A DNA stretch of 64,000 nt from Thysanoteuthis rhombus (GCA_963457665.1 OY735227.1:39780250-39844249); one strand, 5' to 3'. Shown: positions 1-11,829, counted from the stretch's first letter. The notes: generated by a model not told the origin, from the letters alone. Program-made: numbers and translations.

Positions 1-1040
1 AAAAAAAAGCATAAAAAAGCCCGGACAAAGATAAAGGGTTCAAATCTGACCGGAAAACAAAAACGTTAAACGAAATTGACTCCAACTTCATAGCTAGATC
101 CCTTTTTCCTGCCTTGCCATCTCATTAGCCAGCTATTTGTTTGGGTACCATTGTGCTATCAGTGTCTCTCAAAATGTTGCTACCACCCATAACTATTTGT
201 CTCCCACTTAATCATCATTGTGTCTTTTTTGAAAAGCTAAGCTGTGAGAAGAAAAAGCTATCTTTCTGCTGATTAACCAGGTAACCCTATTCTCTCCGTG
301 GAGGAGTCACTGATTGGCTGACAAATCCGACGACTAATTTCTGCTGAAACTGATAGTTTCTTTTCCTTTGTTCAGTGTGCAAATGCGTGTATACACATAT
401 TTCACTACACATGCAACCCGACAAATTCGTGACTCGTCGGTTATGGCAAACCGATAAGTAGTTTAACAAATAAGTAGATGAATAAATGAAAAAAAAATAT
501 AAGCTAAAAATTAAGAAACTTTCCAACTTACAATTCATACGATTTATTGGTGATTCAAATTGCCTTTAATCCCCCCTATCAATTTCGAAGTAAATGAATA
601 GATAAATCATGGTATAAACTAAAACCCATTTTCCCATGACGACTTGAGGATCCATTCACTGAAGCTAGTTGATAAGGAACAAAAAACGACGGTACTCTTC
701 TCCTAATGGTCTCTCCAAAGACAAGCAAAGTCTCGCTCGCTAGCAGATCTATGATACTTAGACAGATAATCCGAATCAGCTACTCTTTCTATTCTAAAAT
801 AACTAGCTTGAAGTAATACTAATTCGGTCTCCAAGACTGATTAGCATAACAACCTAAGTACTTTGGTCACGTGGCACCAAGACCAAACGATGCTCAGACA
901 ATCGTGATTTGGGATTTCCTCGCCGAAAACAATTTTGATTCGTAAAGTCTTGTTATTGTGACAGACTCTACGCCAACATTTTTTTTTCTTTGTTATAAGT
1001 GAAAATAAATCACGGATATTGATATTTCAAAATATCAAGC
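1..1040. other. Unassigned AT-rich DNA
   Basis: I recognise no gene, RNA or repeat here. Open frames are short and match nothing I know. It lies upstream of the tandem duplication that starts near 1040. Confidence 0.5.
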
Positions 1041-2035
1041 TAACGGAATTCTCTTGCGTCATCACATAGAAAGCAGTAATATTCGAATTCAATCAAACAA
1101 TTCCTATGGCTGTGTATAGGTGAAATCAATATGCGGCGCCGTCGAAGAACTTGATTCCAATCTGACTTTTAGATGCACCAATGACTCACGAGAAGAGCTC
1201 CATAAACTGCCAGACGACACCATCGATGATCTCAATAATGATGAAAATTATGGATGCAGTGTTAAACTGGGCTTAGTCAGCCATTCACTGCAAACTAATT
1301 TATGCGTCTGTATATAAGCAAACACAATTTTGCCGGCGCCATAGGAGATTTTTTATGATTGTGAAGCGTATTGTTTTACACTACTGCCCAATGTAATTTG
1401 ATATCAAAAGCTAATAATCGATAAGGAACGGCCCAGGATATGTTTTCAAAGAGATTGAAGCTATTACATAGGAAATTCAAGACACGTAAACTATGGAGTC
1501 GGTCAGGCTCAACCTGAATTTTTTTTCTTCCTTTTCCTCCCAGTAAAAATAGGGTAGAAGGACGATTTGCTGTTGGAAAAATTCTCGAAATTTGTGGCAA
1601 TACAGGCAGTGGAGATAAAAGTTTAAAGGCTTTCAATGTTCATTTTTTAAAATTTGTCTGCAAGAAACCTTGTCGAAATTATTGATTAGGAACCTTCGTT
1701 TGAGCCAATCATGATTTCTTAGAGAATGAAATTGGAGGGGTTTTAAGGGAGCAATTCACATAAAATTGATTCCATGTTCCTCTCAAAGTAATGAACGATT
1801 TGTCGATTTGACTGCTCACGTATCAGGAACCAAGGGCCGTGACATCTCCGTTTTTGCATGTTGCCATACCCCGAAACTGGTACTACGAGTCAAGGACACG
1901 TGAAATGTGTTATATATAATATGATTTGCATCTTCAGATGAAACAATCAGATATCATTATTCTTCTATAGTCTTATTATTTTCATCCTCATAAAGCTGTT
2001 AGATAAATTTTATTGGTGTTGACTTTACACCTACT
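1040..2035 (+). repeat. Tandem duplication, copy 1
   Basis: This unit is repeated directly downstream (2060-3385). Landmarks shared in the same order are CAAACAATTCCTATGG (1096 and 2137), a block ending AAATTATGGATGC (1120-1258 and 2170-2300), AATTTTGCCRGCGYCATA (1326 and 2858), TACTGCCCAATG (1382 and 2920) and GTTAGATAAATTTTATTG (1998 and 3363). Over the best-matching 132 bases I count about 28 differences, so roughly 79 per cent identity. The block is open as a frame (SICGAVEELDSNLTF...) but most differences change the amino acid, which argues against protein selection. Confidence 0.75.
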
Positions 2036-2059
2036 AATACCAGGTGAAAAGGTGAAATT

Positions 2060-3385
2060 ATTCATTTCCTGTGAGTCAGATCAAATCACAGAGTGCTCAT
2101 CTATATTAATTCCAAGTACTAATATTTCAACTCTATCAAACAATTCCTATGGGGGTGGACTCGGGAAATCGATATATGGTGGCGTCGGAGAGCTTGATTT
2201 CAATCTGAATTTCAACCACATCAATGACTCACGAGTAGAGTTCCGTCAACTGCCGGACAACATCATCGACAATCTCAGTAATGATCGAAATTATGGATGC
2301 AGATTAGCGAAGATGATAATGCGGTGGGGAGGGACGGATTGAAAATGGTCCGCTGCGTGTGTGAAACCAGGCTTAGACAACCGTATTCGTTGGCTCGCTA
2401 CCTCAAAGTGATTTCATTTTCCTCATCAGACATTATAAAATCCACTACCGGATAAAAGCCTTCACCATCAACTTCCTTGACGATAGCAATGGGACTAACA
2501 TCTTGCTGTCTTACCAGAAAACCTCTCAGTCTCACCCTCTGTATTATGCTTGGTATTATCCTACTGCGTTTACTTTCTCAAGGGCATCAATTGGATAGTC
2601 TTTTGCCCCAACTATTGTCATCACTTCTTGCTAGGTGTCCATAAATATTTGTACAATACCCTTCACTTTAGTCATCCTTCCCAACCATGCTGTTTTTGTT
2701 TTTTATCTTCTAGAGTTATTTATAGCATTGCTCTTTCCATGACTCTCTACACGATTCTGAGTTGGTTCTCAGTCCATCTAGTTAATTTGCAGGTTTTACA
2801 TTTATAAGTCGTAGCAGGTATTATGTGTTGATGTTCCTTTCTATATGCATCCATAATTTTGCCAGCGTCATAAAAGATATCATTTTGTTGTTGTGGAACA
2901 TATTGTTAATTTTTACTGCCCAATGAACTTTGATATCAAACATGGGCCATCAATTTTGAAGAAATGGCGATTATTCGTAATGTTCTCCCTAAGGAAATTT
3001 GAGACACGTCCCTCATTTGGATTAATCTGCAAGAAACTTGCAGGGAGAATACTTATTTGGAAAATTTCATTCAAGCCTATCCTAACATTGGACTTCTTGA
3101 AAAATGAAATTGAATGGTATCTAAGAAAAACGATCATAATTTATTCCATATCATTCTCAAACTGATGAACAATTTTCAAGGGAGTTTCAAATGCTTTACT
3201 CATCTATTAGGAGATGACAGGTGTAATTGCTTTGTTTTTACTCGTTGCTATGTCCGAGATCTCGTACTAAAATTCATGAATAAGATAAAGAGAGATATGA
3301 ATTGTATTTTTGTTAAAATATTCTGATATCATTGCCATTTTTATATTATTTTTTTTAACGCCGTTAGATAAATTTTATTGAATGC
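2060..3385 (+). repeat. Tandem duplication, copy 2
   Basis: Second copy of the 1040-2035 unit. It is about 300-450 bases longer because 2385-2845 has no counterpart in copy 1, so either copy 2 took an insertion or copy 1 lost it. The open frame at 2013-2342 (SIYGGVGELDFNLNF...) is the partner of the 1120-1317 frame, with about 60 per cent amino-acid identity over 45 residues. I know no family with this sequence. A decayed TE present in two pieces is as likely as a segmental duplication. Confidence 0.75.
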
Positions 3386-3389
3386 AGAA

Positions 3390-4500
3390 AAGAATTCAAA
3401 ACGATATTTTGATAACACTCTAATCTAGTTATGTTGAATGCCTATCTTATTTCATCATTTTTTCCCATTTTGAGAGAAAATCATTGATTTTTCTGTTTAT
3501 TCTGGTTTATACATTAAAAGATATTCAATTGACAGTACTGGACTTGGCTTATGACAAAGTTATATAATTCATTGAGGAAGGGTGGAAACACTTTTGTATT
3601 GGACAATGATTCATGTGTGTAAAACTTTGAGATAAATTATGAACTAGCAACAACAGTTTTAACGGATAAGGAAGATACAGGTAGAGAGTAATAAATACGT
3701 AAGAGGCATGAGATAATGGATAATCTTAGTCATCAACACCCGTGAAATTTCCACGGTTTCACCAAATGAGGTAATAGAGGAATCTGAAAAGCAACAATAA
3801 GATAAAATTGATACAAATAGGAAAATATGAATAGTAAAAATATTTCATCAAAAATCAACAAAAAGAAAATGGAATAAAAAAAGTGGAAAATAGTAAATAT
3901 GAAATACTGTGGATAGTGAAAATGATTTATTCATTGGAAAAAGTCAATAAGATGGGGCTAAACAAGTGAAAAAATCATTCTACCCATAATAGTAGTTATA
4001 TTCAAACAAATTTATATATACAAATGTAACATTAATTATGAAACTGGTGTAGAAATAATTCAAGATTGTTCATCTAAACCATTCGATAATACAGTGCGAC
4101 ATATTTGTCGAAGGCATTCAAAACAATTAAGTCATTCCCTCTTTCCGTCCGTTAATTAGCTTAAGAATTCAGGTAACTAGGTTGATCTTCCTGTATATCA
4201 AGTATCAGTCTTCGTATCTGTTATCAATGCAACTTGAAAGAGCGGACGGTGCCACATTATTATTGATACTCAATAAGAATATGGTATTATTTATCCGAAG
4301 CAGCCATCTCTTTACATTCCTCGTATCTTTCGACTCGTACAGAATTTCAAAATCGGCAGGCTCCTCCAAATGGAGATAATTAAAAGACAGCCGATAATAA
4401 CTGCCTGGACAGAATGCAACGGGCCCAGAGGTCAAAGCTATTGAATATATGATTGTCAATTTTTGTTTGGTGGAATCATATAAAATGATGCCAGTCAGAA
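3390..4500. other. Unassigned AT-rich DNA
   Basis: Very A-rich stretch, notably 3780-3960, with no recognised gene. The opposed open frames at 4182-4379 (+) and 4205-4459 (-) overlap each other and resemble nothing I know. Confidence 0.45.
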
Positions 4501-4529
4501 TATCATCAGAGGAAACGGTTGCTTATTCT

Positions 4530-4760
4530 GGCACGGATTCGCCACACAAAAGAGGGTCAAACTGAGGGCAGTAGTAATTGTTTTGCAGTTCAACTTGCTT
4601 ACTATTCTACCTTGGCTTGTTGCCTTTCCATAAAGAATGGTTTATCTGTGCTTACTAGGCTCAGCTAAGTCTGGTACAAGTCCAAGTGTAGGGCACCCTG
4701 TGAGGATTGAACCTACGACCGTCTGAATTGTTTCAAGATATTATTGCAACCTTTGTTGGA
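4530..4760 (-). repeat. Family C tRNA-related SINE, two partial copies
   Basis: On the minus strand this reads as a tRNA-derived SINE: a box-B-like segment (complement of GAGGATTGAACC, 4703-4714), then a tail that is the complement of TAAGTCTGGTACAAG (4666-4680). A second part copy precedes it: 4570-4640 carries TAGTAATTGTTTTG and the flank CCTTTCCATAAAG, both also found at 5306-5375. The tail resembles the GGCCTTGTGCCA tails of cephalopod SINEs. Confidence 0.65.
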
Positions 4761-5239
4761 TTGAATTAGAAGAAGAGTTATAAAATACTACATAATAATG
4801 AGAGGGATTCAGGGAGGGGATTTGTTTTAAAACTGTCAACACATCTCTATTACACACGTATCCGTCCATCTATCCGTCGGCCCACAAGTTGAATATCAGA
4901 AATAGGAAGGGAGGGTGTGATGTCATTAAAGGGGTGACATCTTTATTACTGAGATGTAATGACAGAATTTACGATTTTCTTTTGAAGAACATAGTTCAGA
5001 ATATTTCAATATTGGAATATTTTACAAATATGAAAATCAATTGACTCAAAGGAAGACTACTTACTCTTCCTCTACTTCTTGCAACTACCATGACGGATGG
5101 TGGATACATCAATGAACTTATGGTTCTTGTTTCATGATTTTCTCTGATGATATAAAGGGTGGGGGTTATTTACAACCGAAAATAGTAGCTTGTTTACAAT
5201 CACAATATGGCAGGACGATCTTTCGTCACATCGATTCTT

Positions 5240-5395
5240 ACTAGACTAAGCTTAGTCTGACACAAGTCTGTAAGTGTGGGTCCACGCACCCGTAAGGATT
5301 GAAATCACGACAATAGTAATTGTTTTGTCGGTTGACTTGATAACTATCACACTACGGCTGAACACCTTTCCATGAATGTATAAATCGCCGTAGCC
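5240..5395 (-). repeat. Family C SINE
   Basis: Another copy with the tail complement AAGCTTAGTCTGACACAAG (5247-5265), the box-B-like complement GTAAGGATTGAAATCAC and the body TAGTAATTGTTTTGTCGGTTGACTTG. It aligns with the pieces at 4530-4760 over its full length, so the 4.5-5.4 kb stretch holds about three copies in the same orientation. Confidence 0.65.
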
Positions 5396-5458
5396 CACAA
5401 ATTGCCCAGCATAATGGACACCAGATATTTTTCTCTTGGAGTGTCTGTGTCTTCCAAT

Positions 5459-5471
5459 GTGTGTGTGCGTA

Positions 5472-5511
<40 letters not shown>
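5459..5511. repeat. (GT)n microsatellite
   Basis: About 25 GT units with a few interruptions (GCGTATGTAT). The overlapping open frames reading CVCVCVCV are products of this tract and are not genes. Confidence 0.95.
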
Positions 5512-5514
<3 letters not shown>

Positions 5515-5924
5515 TGGCACTCTAAGTCATATTTTAGGGGCTTCTATTTTGAAAATTTCGGTACATCATCTAAAAATGTGTTCTTTTTTCTTCAAAATAT
5601 GGGCTTTTTGGGATCCCCAAGACACTTTAAGACCGACAATGCTGAAATCTTGTGCTGGTATTTTTTATTCTTTATTCTTTTAATAATCCGTGATAAATGA
5701 CCAATTCTTTTAAAGACCATTTTAGGTAAAAGAATCGTATAATCTGGGATAACTTTTTCATTTGTTGGTTCTGGTACACACACGGGCTATGTTGATTCAT
5801 TTATGCTAGGTATGAGGGCTCTGGTAACCCATTTAGGCTATGGATAACTTTTTAAGATTGAACATGGTTAAGGAGGAGGAAAACTAGAGTGGAAAATATC
5901 ACACTCACTTATTAAGTTTTGCTA

Positions 5925-6020
5925 AGTCAAGCGAAAGTCCATGAATGTGATCATTCGTGTGGATAATGCACATGGCTGTAATACAAGACCAACTCACTAT
6001 TTGGTAGTTAGTATTTGAGT
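5925..6020 (-). repeat. Family C SINE fragment
   Basis: Degenerate copy recognised by GCTAAGTCAAGCGAAAGTCC (tail complement) and the spacing to ACAAGACCAACTCACTATT. Weaker than the other copies. Confidence 0.4.
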
Positions 6021-6039
6021 CTCAAATATTATCTATGAT

Positions 6040-6043
<4 letters not shown>

Positions 6044-6097
<54 letters not shown>
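6044..6097. repeat. (TA)n microsatellite
   Basis: About 27 uninterrupted TA units. The family A element starts immediately after it. Confidence 0.97.
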
Positions 6098-6099
<2 letters not shown>

Positions 6100-6100
6100 C

Positions 6101-6520
6101 ATCATAACAGTCAATAACTGAACAACCGTTGCATCTAATTTTAAATCATGTAAGAAAAATCATTCATCAAAGAAAAAACTATGGTCAGAATAAATTCTAT
6201 GTATCACAACAATCTTTTCTTTTTTTTTTTTTTACTGTAAAACATTTACAAAAGAATAAAATATCTAGAAACATGTTATTATCAAATCCATCAAAATAAG
6301 GTCCCACAAAGTCAAAAGACTGTTTTTTTCGAAAATCAAAAAAAAAAAAAAGAAAAGAAAAGAAAGAAAGTATTTCAAGAAAGGGTCTAGTGGATCACTG
6401 ATGCTAATTTTCAAGTCCGTAGACAAAACAGTATGGCAAAAAGCACAAGAACATACAAACATTTAAACACAGACACTTTTTCCCAAGGGAGAGAACTCCT
6501 CACTATTTTGTGGATATGTT
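6101..6520 (+). mobile_element. Family A MITE-like element, copy 1
   Basis: One of six copies of a roughly 400-bp dispersed element defined by comparing the window with itself. Shared landmarks are CAGTCAATAACTGAACAACC at the left end, TATGGTCAGAATAAATTCTAT (6181-6201), a CTGATGCTAATTTTCAAGTC block (6398-6417) and a right part with ACAAACA-rich sequence. On the minus strand it is open over a short stretch (VLSTDLKISISD), which other copies share without a common reading frame beyond it. Poly-T and poly-A runs (6221-6233, 6337-6350) interrupt this copy. Confidence 0.75.
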
Positions 6521-6529
6521 TGTTTGATT

Positions 6530-7435
6530 ACCTATAATTCATAAAAGCGATACTGAATGCTTCCAGCCGACAATAATGGGTCCGTCGAAAATGCTGGCTT
6601 TATGAATAGTATTCTTCAAGCTCAGCATTTTTATTGCATTATTAGAACGTACACGTAAAATGTATTTTACTTAATCGGTTACATGATTGAGATTCTATCT
6701 TACTACGTTAGTTCCGTCCCTCAGAGTGACAGAAGACCTCTGCACACTGCTAACCATCATATTCGTTGATATCTTAGATTGGCACAAGGCTGCAATGGTT
6801 CAGGACCCTGTTAAGAATAATTGTATTGATATATGGGACTAATTTGCGAATCATCGTTTCCACGGACTAATGCTCAATTTACTGCTCTATGAATAATCAC
6901 TTTATATTTGAAATGGCGTCGTAACTAGGTTTTAGACTTGATGGCAGAGATACAATTAACGATTAGTATATCGTTGCTGAAAGATCCCAAGTGACATTTA
7001 TTGTACTGGAAAGATTCTAAGTAACGTTAATTGAACTGGAAAATCGTCATTCAGCGCCTGAACGTTGGGGAGGGGTTCACAAATTAGTGTCACAGATCAG
7101 CGCAACCTATCTTAACATTAATATATTCGCGGATGTGTAGATTGATATTCAGAGATATCCCTACCTCGTATAACTAGATCACAATAACCCGTACCAGAAC
7201 TGATTATTTATTTGATGATTATCTAAAATCAGCTGAAAAAAAATAGATCTTTCATCTGGAATTATCTTGAAAAATCGGCTTCGTTGGTTCCAAGATGACC
7301 AGAGAGACCAAAGAAGGTTCTCCTTTGAAAACAACAACAAATAAAAAAAAAGGGGCTTAAATAGTGCGTAGTTGTTAACCCATGTAAATTACAAGGTTGG
7401 GGCCCCAAAAAGATGACGAAGGGCACTTGGAAATA
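6530..7435. other. Unassigned DNA
   Basis: No gene or repeat recognised. Two near-copies of AAGTRACRTTWATTGWACTGGAAA at 6990-7045 form a small tandem duplication of about 35 bases. Confidence 0.4.
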
Positions 7436-7438
7436 CAT

Positions 7439-7445
7439 TCACACA

Positions 7446-7479
<34 letters not shown>

Positions 7480-7480
7480 T
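7439..7480. repeat. (CA)n microsatellite
   Basis: About 20 CA units with one ATA interruption near 7451. Confidence 0.95.
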
Positions 7481-7845
7481 GAGCAGAGAGAAGAATCTGT
7501 AGCCAGAGTAGCTGGTTGGTCGGGCGTGGCAGCAGTTACTCGATAGATGCCGTGAGTGCATAAAGTATCAAATATATTGTAAGTAGTTTTCTCAATATAC
7601 TAATGCTGTTTCAAAACTGATGAAATTGTTGATTATCAATGAAAATACATTAACAAATTTGACTGCTGCATGGTCAAACTCCGTTTCTGCTTCAATTCCA
7701 CGTGGAGATAATAACTGAAACCTCCCTATTGTATATATAATGAATAACAAATTATAGATACATATATTTTTTGCATAAAGATATTTACTCATGAGAGTGG
7801 AATAATCTTGCGCGTATCCGTATGATAAATCTTTGTTAATATCTG
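7481..7845. other. Unassigned DNA
   Basis: No recognisable feature. The minus-strand open frame at 7592-7792 (66 codons) matches nothing I know. Confidence 0.4.
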
Positions 7846-7849
7846 AGAG

Positions 7850-7908
7850 TTGTTAATTTAGCTCGGTCAGGAAAACTGTGGGTCATAAGTTTAAATCACC
7901 GAAAAGGA
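7850..7908 (+). repeat. tRNA-like SINE head
   Basis: TTAGCTCGGTCAGGA (7857) resembles a pol III box A and AGTTTAAATCACC (7889) a degenerate box B. The spacing of about 30 bases is shorter than in a true tRNA and no cloverleaf forms, so this is at best a SINE head or pseudo-tRNA. Confidence 0.35.
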
Positions 7909-8049
7909 TGTGAATTTTGTATATGGGTTGACAGCCTTGATTTTGATGAGCCTTGTTCTTGTTTCCGATACAAGCCTTTCGAAACCAGATTGACTAATCT
8001 AGAAGTATGTACAAAAATCTGAAAGTGCATCAAATATAGGATAAATTAC

Positions 8050-8240
8050 CATCATCATCATCAGTCTCTTAACGTCCGTCGTTGGACATAGACCTAAAAA
8101 GGATTCGCCACACTTTTCTATCACAGGCGTCAAGGAGCCAGTACTTCCTGAATTTGTCTAATAATCTGCCGGCTCCAGTTGCACATATGATCTCTGGTGA
8201 TCCATGTCGTGAGTCGTGATGTCCATCAGTTGTTTGCCTT
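8050..8240 (-). mobile_element. RTE-type LINE, 3' end fragment
   Basis: Read on the minus strand, this is the last part of an RTE-clade LINE. The C-terminal codons correspond to FRKYWL...DR.VWRI and VYVQRR, followed by the short (GAT)n tail seen here as ATCATCATCATCA at 8050-8062. The block TTGGACATAGACCT (8082-8095) recurs at 46598 and partly at 40630. It is 5' truncated at about 8240 and carries no usable frame. Confidence 0.8.
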
Positions 8241-8244
8241 CCTA

Positions 8245-8835
8245 GTTCAATATTTGGTTACATAGCCTTAGCATATATTGACAAGGTAGGTACTGATGTT
8301 CCTCGCACAAGTTTGTCAAACATTTGTTGATGATATACGTATTCTATTCCATTTTAACTGCCGGGAAAATAGCTACAAATTCTCTAAAGAATGGAGGGAA
8401 ATAAAGAGTAAGTCTATATGAATAGAAGTGATGATTCATATAGAAACAATTCGAGATATTACTAGAACCAGTACTATTAGTATACGTAAAAACGATAATA
8501 TCAAATATGGCACTAAGTGATGTGAAGGAAAAAAGAGAGAGTCAGTATGGTGAGATTTGATGGTCAGTCTTGTTAAGTAATATTGTCACTATTTTGAGTT
8601 TGGCACCAATAACTGTGAGGTATGCATTTCAGAGAGGAATTGAGGGAAAGTTTGGAAATACAATTTGTAACTGTGCTGAGCTAAGGAAAGTCTGACAGTA
8701 ATTGACGGGTACATGTATTGAGGATATTTGATTTTAGAGGTCGTCGAGTCAGAGAAGTTCGGTGTCATAGTCAATTATGTTGAAAGGAGACCGATAATAA
8801 AGCAATAAGTGTGCTCTAAAACGAAAACCAATAAC
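8245..8835. other. Unassigned DNA
   Basis: Mostly unrecognised. A short GCTGAGCTAAGGAAAGTCTG (8676-8695) may be a remnant of a family C tail. Confidence 0.4.
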
Positions 8836-8839
8836 TCGC

Positions 8840-9240
8840 AATGACAGTCGATAATTGAACCGCCATAGCACCGAAATTTGAAATCATGTAAAAAATCCCA
8901 TTGAAGAATAATTATGGTCAGAATTAATTCTATTTATGGAATCACTGGTAGTTTCTTCAAGGAAACATAGAAAATAAAGTATGAAACATTTAGAAACATC
9001 TAGATACTTGAGAATATAGATGTTATTAAAGCCGTCACAGTAAGGCCCCCAAAAGGTTAAAAAAAAACTTTCTCAAACAAAAGAAAGGAGGGAGGTTATA
9101 TGGAGAACTGATGCCAACTTTCAAGTCTGAAGAGATAACAGTTTGGCCAGGAGCACAAAAACAAATACATAAACATAGGCTTATTTACAAAGAAAGAGAT
9201 AAAATCTTTAGTGGCTACCATTATTCAATGCATTGTCTAT
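8840..9240 (+). mobile_element. Family A MITE-like element, copy 2
   Basis: One of the most complete copies. The left end, GACAGTCGATAATTGAACCG (8843-8862), is mirrored by the right end, whose complement reads ATAGACAATGCATTGAATAA (9221-9240 reversed). Internal landmarks TATGGTCAGAATTAATTCTAT, a GATGTTATTAAAGCCGTCA block and CTGATGCCAACTTTCAAGTC (9108-9127) occur in the same order as in copies 1, 3 and 5. No frame spans the element, so it looks like a non-autonomous DNA transposon. Confidence 0.78.
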
Positions 9241-9244
9241 AACT

Positions 9245-10040
9245 CGGAGAAGAGTCATTATTTTTTTTCGGACAACCTAAACTCTTCTCAATTTCGATAC
9301 AGTCACAATGTTCTCATGTTAAAAATATGGATCAAGCTGTATTGTGTGCGTTGTTAAAATAGAATATTTATAAGCGTTGTGGTATACGTTTTCAAATTTC
9401 TGTTAGACACCATATCTTTTATGCTTTTGGCTACCGGAAGGAGAGACTGATTGGCGGGACTGTCTTTCTTTACAAATATTACATTTCACACCCAAAGAGA
9501 GTTGCAATCGCCCGTGTATTTTGAAGATGAAGAGAAGAAGAATTTAAATTGTCCGACAAAAAATTGACGTATATAAAAACAAGAATTTGGAAATACGAGT
9601 TCTGTTTAGTAAGCATCAAACCATTTTGAATATCCCCAGAATCGTTTGTACGACTGATGTAAATTCACAACCAATCAGAGACAACCTTCCTAAGCACTAT
9701 TGAATAAACAATCCTCTACGGGAATTACCTTGTTGGTGGTGGGAAGCCATTCAATGTGCGTGGGTGCTCTGTGACCATCCCATTCACAATTCAACGGAGA
9801 GTCATTCTCCACACCTTTTACCAAAATATTGCATCACCAAGGTGTGCCTGTTCCCTACTGTCAAATGACCGTGTAAGATAAGTGTCCGTCGTGCTAGTTG
9901 ATGATCATGCTGTTGTTAAAGCTACAACGCTTATTTTGTACTCTCTATGAATCCCGATGCACACTGTTAAAACAAATGAGAAATGGGCAATGTTGCTCTC
10001 AAAATAACAAAAATGTTGACGTTTCAGGAAATGGTACGTT
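9245..10040. other. Unassigned DNA
   Basis: No gene or repeat recognised. The frame at 9898-10119 runs into the adjacent (TA)n tract and is an artefact. Confidence 0.4.
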
Positions 10041-10049
10041 TAGCACTTA

Positions 10050-10051
<2 letters not shown>

Positions 10052-10097
<46 letters not shown>
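10052..10097. repeat. (TA)n microsatellite
   Basis: About 23 uninterrupted AT units. Confidence 0.97.
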
Positions 10098-10099
<2 letters not shown>

Positions 10100-10382
10100 T
10101 ATGGAATGGCATTGCATAAGCTTGAAATAAACAGGTTACCTCACTTATAGAGTACTCAAACCTGAATAGGTGTGCATGCTCCCACTAAAATAAGACAAGA
10201 AGGTGTTCAGTCTTTTCCCAATAGAGCATGATCTTGCTTGCTGAGTAGTATTTTATTCTGTTTCAAAACTGATTTACAGAGTGTAGAGGGGATGTCATTG
10301 AAAAATCTTGGTGTCTGCTCCACTGTTTCACTTTGTAGTATCAATGCAGAATCACAACACCGTCTTTTTGGATCATTCGGTT

Positions 10383-10384
<2 letters not shown>

Positions 10385-10430
<46 letters not shown>
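10385..10430. repeat. (TA)n microsatellite
   Basis: About 22 TA units. It sits exactly at the 3' edge of the Penelope-like remnant on the minus strand. Confidence 0.97.
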
Positions 10431-10432
<2 letters not shown>

Positions 10433-11240
10433 TGCCTTTAAAATCAAAATTATGATTCATTACGATGAATTACGAGAACATTGTAACTATTTAACCAGAT
10501 TTAACCTGAATGTGGTGCGTGGCAGTTTCACCGATATATTTCCCCATGGCCGGACTTACATGGTACTTCATAGATTCTAGCTTCAGCGTGTCCATTCTTG
10601 TGTGGCGTTTTGATTATAACATTTAACCAATTCGGTAGCTTTAGTCACGACTTTTACGTCAGTAACTGATTGATATTTTCCAGTTTTGTTATCAATTCAT
10701 ATAGTTGGTGATATTATTCGACTTTTTCCGTCTGTTTTTTTCCAATTTTTGCATCAATATTTTTGTTTTCGTTTGTAAGCTCTCCTTCGAAAATTTTGCA
10801 TGAATTGGTAATTGAGGTTCTTAAATGATTTTTGATGTATTTCTTCTCTTCCTCTGAACATTGTGGTGGGGGTTTGCAGATTCTAAGGCCTCTCAGTTTA
10901 TAATTCTATGATTATCCCTGAATTTATCTTGTCACGGTTAGAATAGGAGTTTTTGTCATTTCTGTTCGTCGATTCGCGGTAAATGCTTAAGCTTAACTTG
11001 TTCAATATAACAATACATCTAGAAACGATAAGATTATTGTCTTCTTTTTCGTGTGAGAATTCTAAGGTTATAAATTGGCTAAATTTGGTTTTTGTGAGCA
11101 CACAATTAATGTGTCATCAATTTACCGGAATACTTAGCTGTTTGGGGTATTAGATTTACGGATTGACCCGATTCCAGGAACTCTGGAAATAGGTAAACTA
11201 TGATTCATAAGTAATCGAAGATGTTGTTTGTGTTATATAT
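10431..11240 (-). pseudogene. Penelope-like retroelement: RT C-terminus and GIY-YIG endonuclease
   Basis: Translation of the minus strand in pieces gives, in order: a segment around DDTLIV-type sequence near 11105-11130 (strongly decayed); THE RT/thumb block FSHEKEDNN (about 11040), LSLSIYRESTNRND (about 10960-11000), SNRDKINSGIII (about 10905-10940); then, after a frameshift near 10890, RICKPPPQCSEEEKKYIKN (10820-10885); a linker; and ARIYEVPCKSGHGEIY.GET (about 10530-10590). This is the order in Penelope-like elements: FTYEKE.NN, FS.YRKPTNKND, SGI.IGF, LRICSP...EE..YI, then GIY-YIG with IYEIPC and YIGETGR. A final HNFDF (about 10440) fits the end of the nuclease domain. Stops and frameshifts make it dead. 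The 5' half of the RT is missing. Confidence 0.78.
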
Positions 11241-11700
11241 CGTTAAATTCGAGAGAAAAAAATCAGTTAGTGATTAGTTCACACATATTCATAGTTTTGT
11301 CCATTGTTAGAGATAATTCTATCTCGATTTTTATGTTTTCTCAAGAGATTCTGGACATTTTTTTTCGATCTAAAAAAGGCACAGTCGATATAAAAAATGA
11401 TTCTGAAAATACGAAAAGACGATGTATTGAATCTGTCAGGGATCTTGGGGATCCTCTATGGTTTTTATACCCGCCCACTCCCTGTTTTTCGGGTGTATTT
11501 TCCCGTTCTTTCGTTTTCCAATATCATTGGAATATTTTGACGTCCAGTTTTGCTCCACGTGACGTTTTCACGTGACAGTGTGAATTGGGGGGGGGGGGAG
11601 TGCTTCCTTTAGGTTCAAATATTTGATAAGGAGTTGGAATATATTTTTTGAAAAAATATTTTTCCCCTCGTTACCTAATTTGTTTGATTATGTAAATATA
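11241..11700. other. Unassigned DNA with a 115-codon open frame
   Basis: The plus frame 11228-11575 resembles no protein I know and is probably chance. The stretch has a G12 run (11587-11598) and two CACGTGA/TCACGTG-like motifs 12 bases apart (11556-11575). It may be the upstream part of the Penelope-like element, but I could not find its RT motifs on the minus strand. Confidence 0.35.
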
Positions 11701-11740
11701 GATATATATACATACACATATACATATATATATATACACA

Positions 11741-11811
<71 letters not shown>

Positions 11812-11827
11812 TACACACAAATATATA
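11701..11827. repeat. Compound (TA)n(CA)n(TA)n microsatellite
   Basis: Alternating purine-pyrimidine for about 125 bases: ATACATACACATATACAT, then (CA)15, then (TA)18, then ATGCACATACACACAAATATA. A frame reading [12 protein letters not shown] over it is an artefact. Confidence 0.95.
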
Positions 11828-11829
11828 GG

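Noticed and set aside
5402..5700. Open frames of 93 and 79 codons with CVCVCVCV
   Set aside because: They cross a (GT)n tract in two frames; no domain or context.
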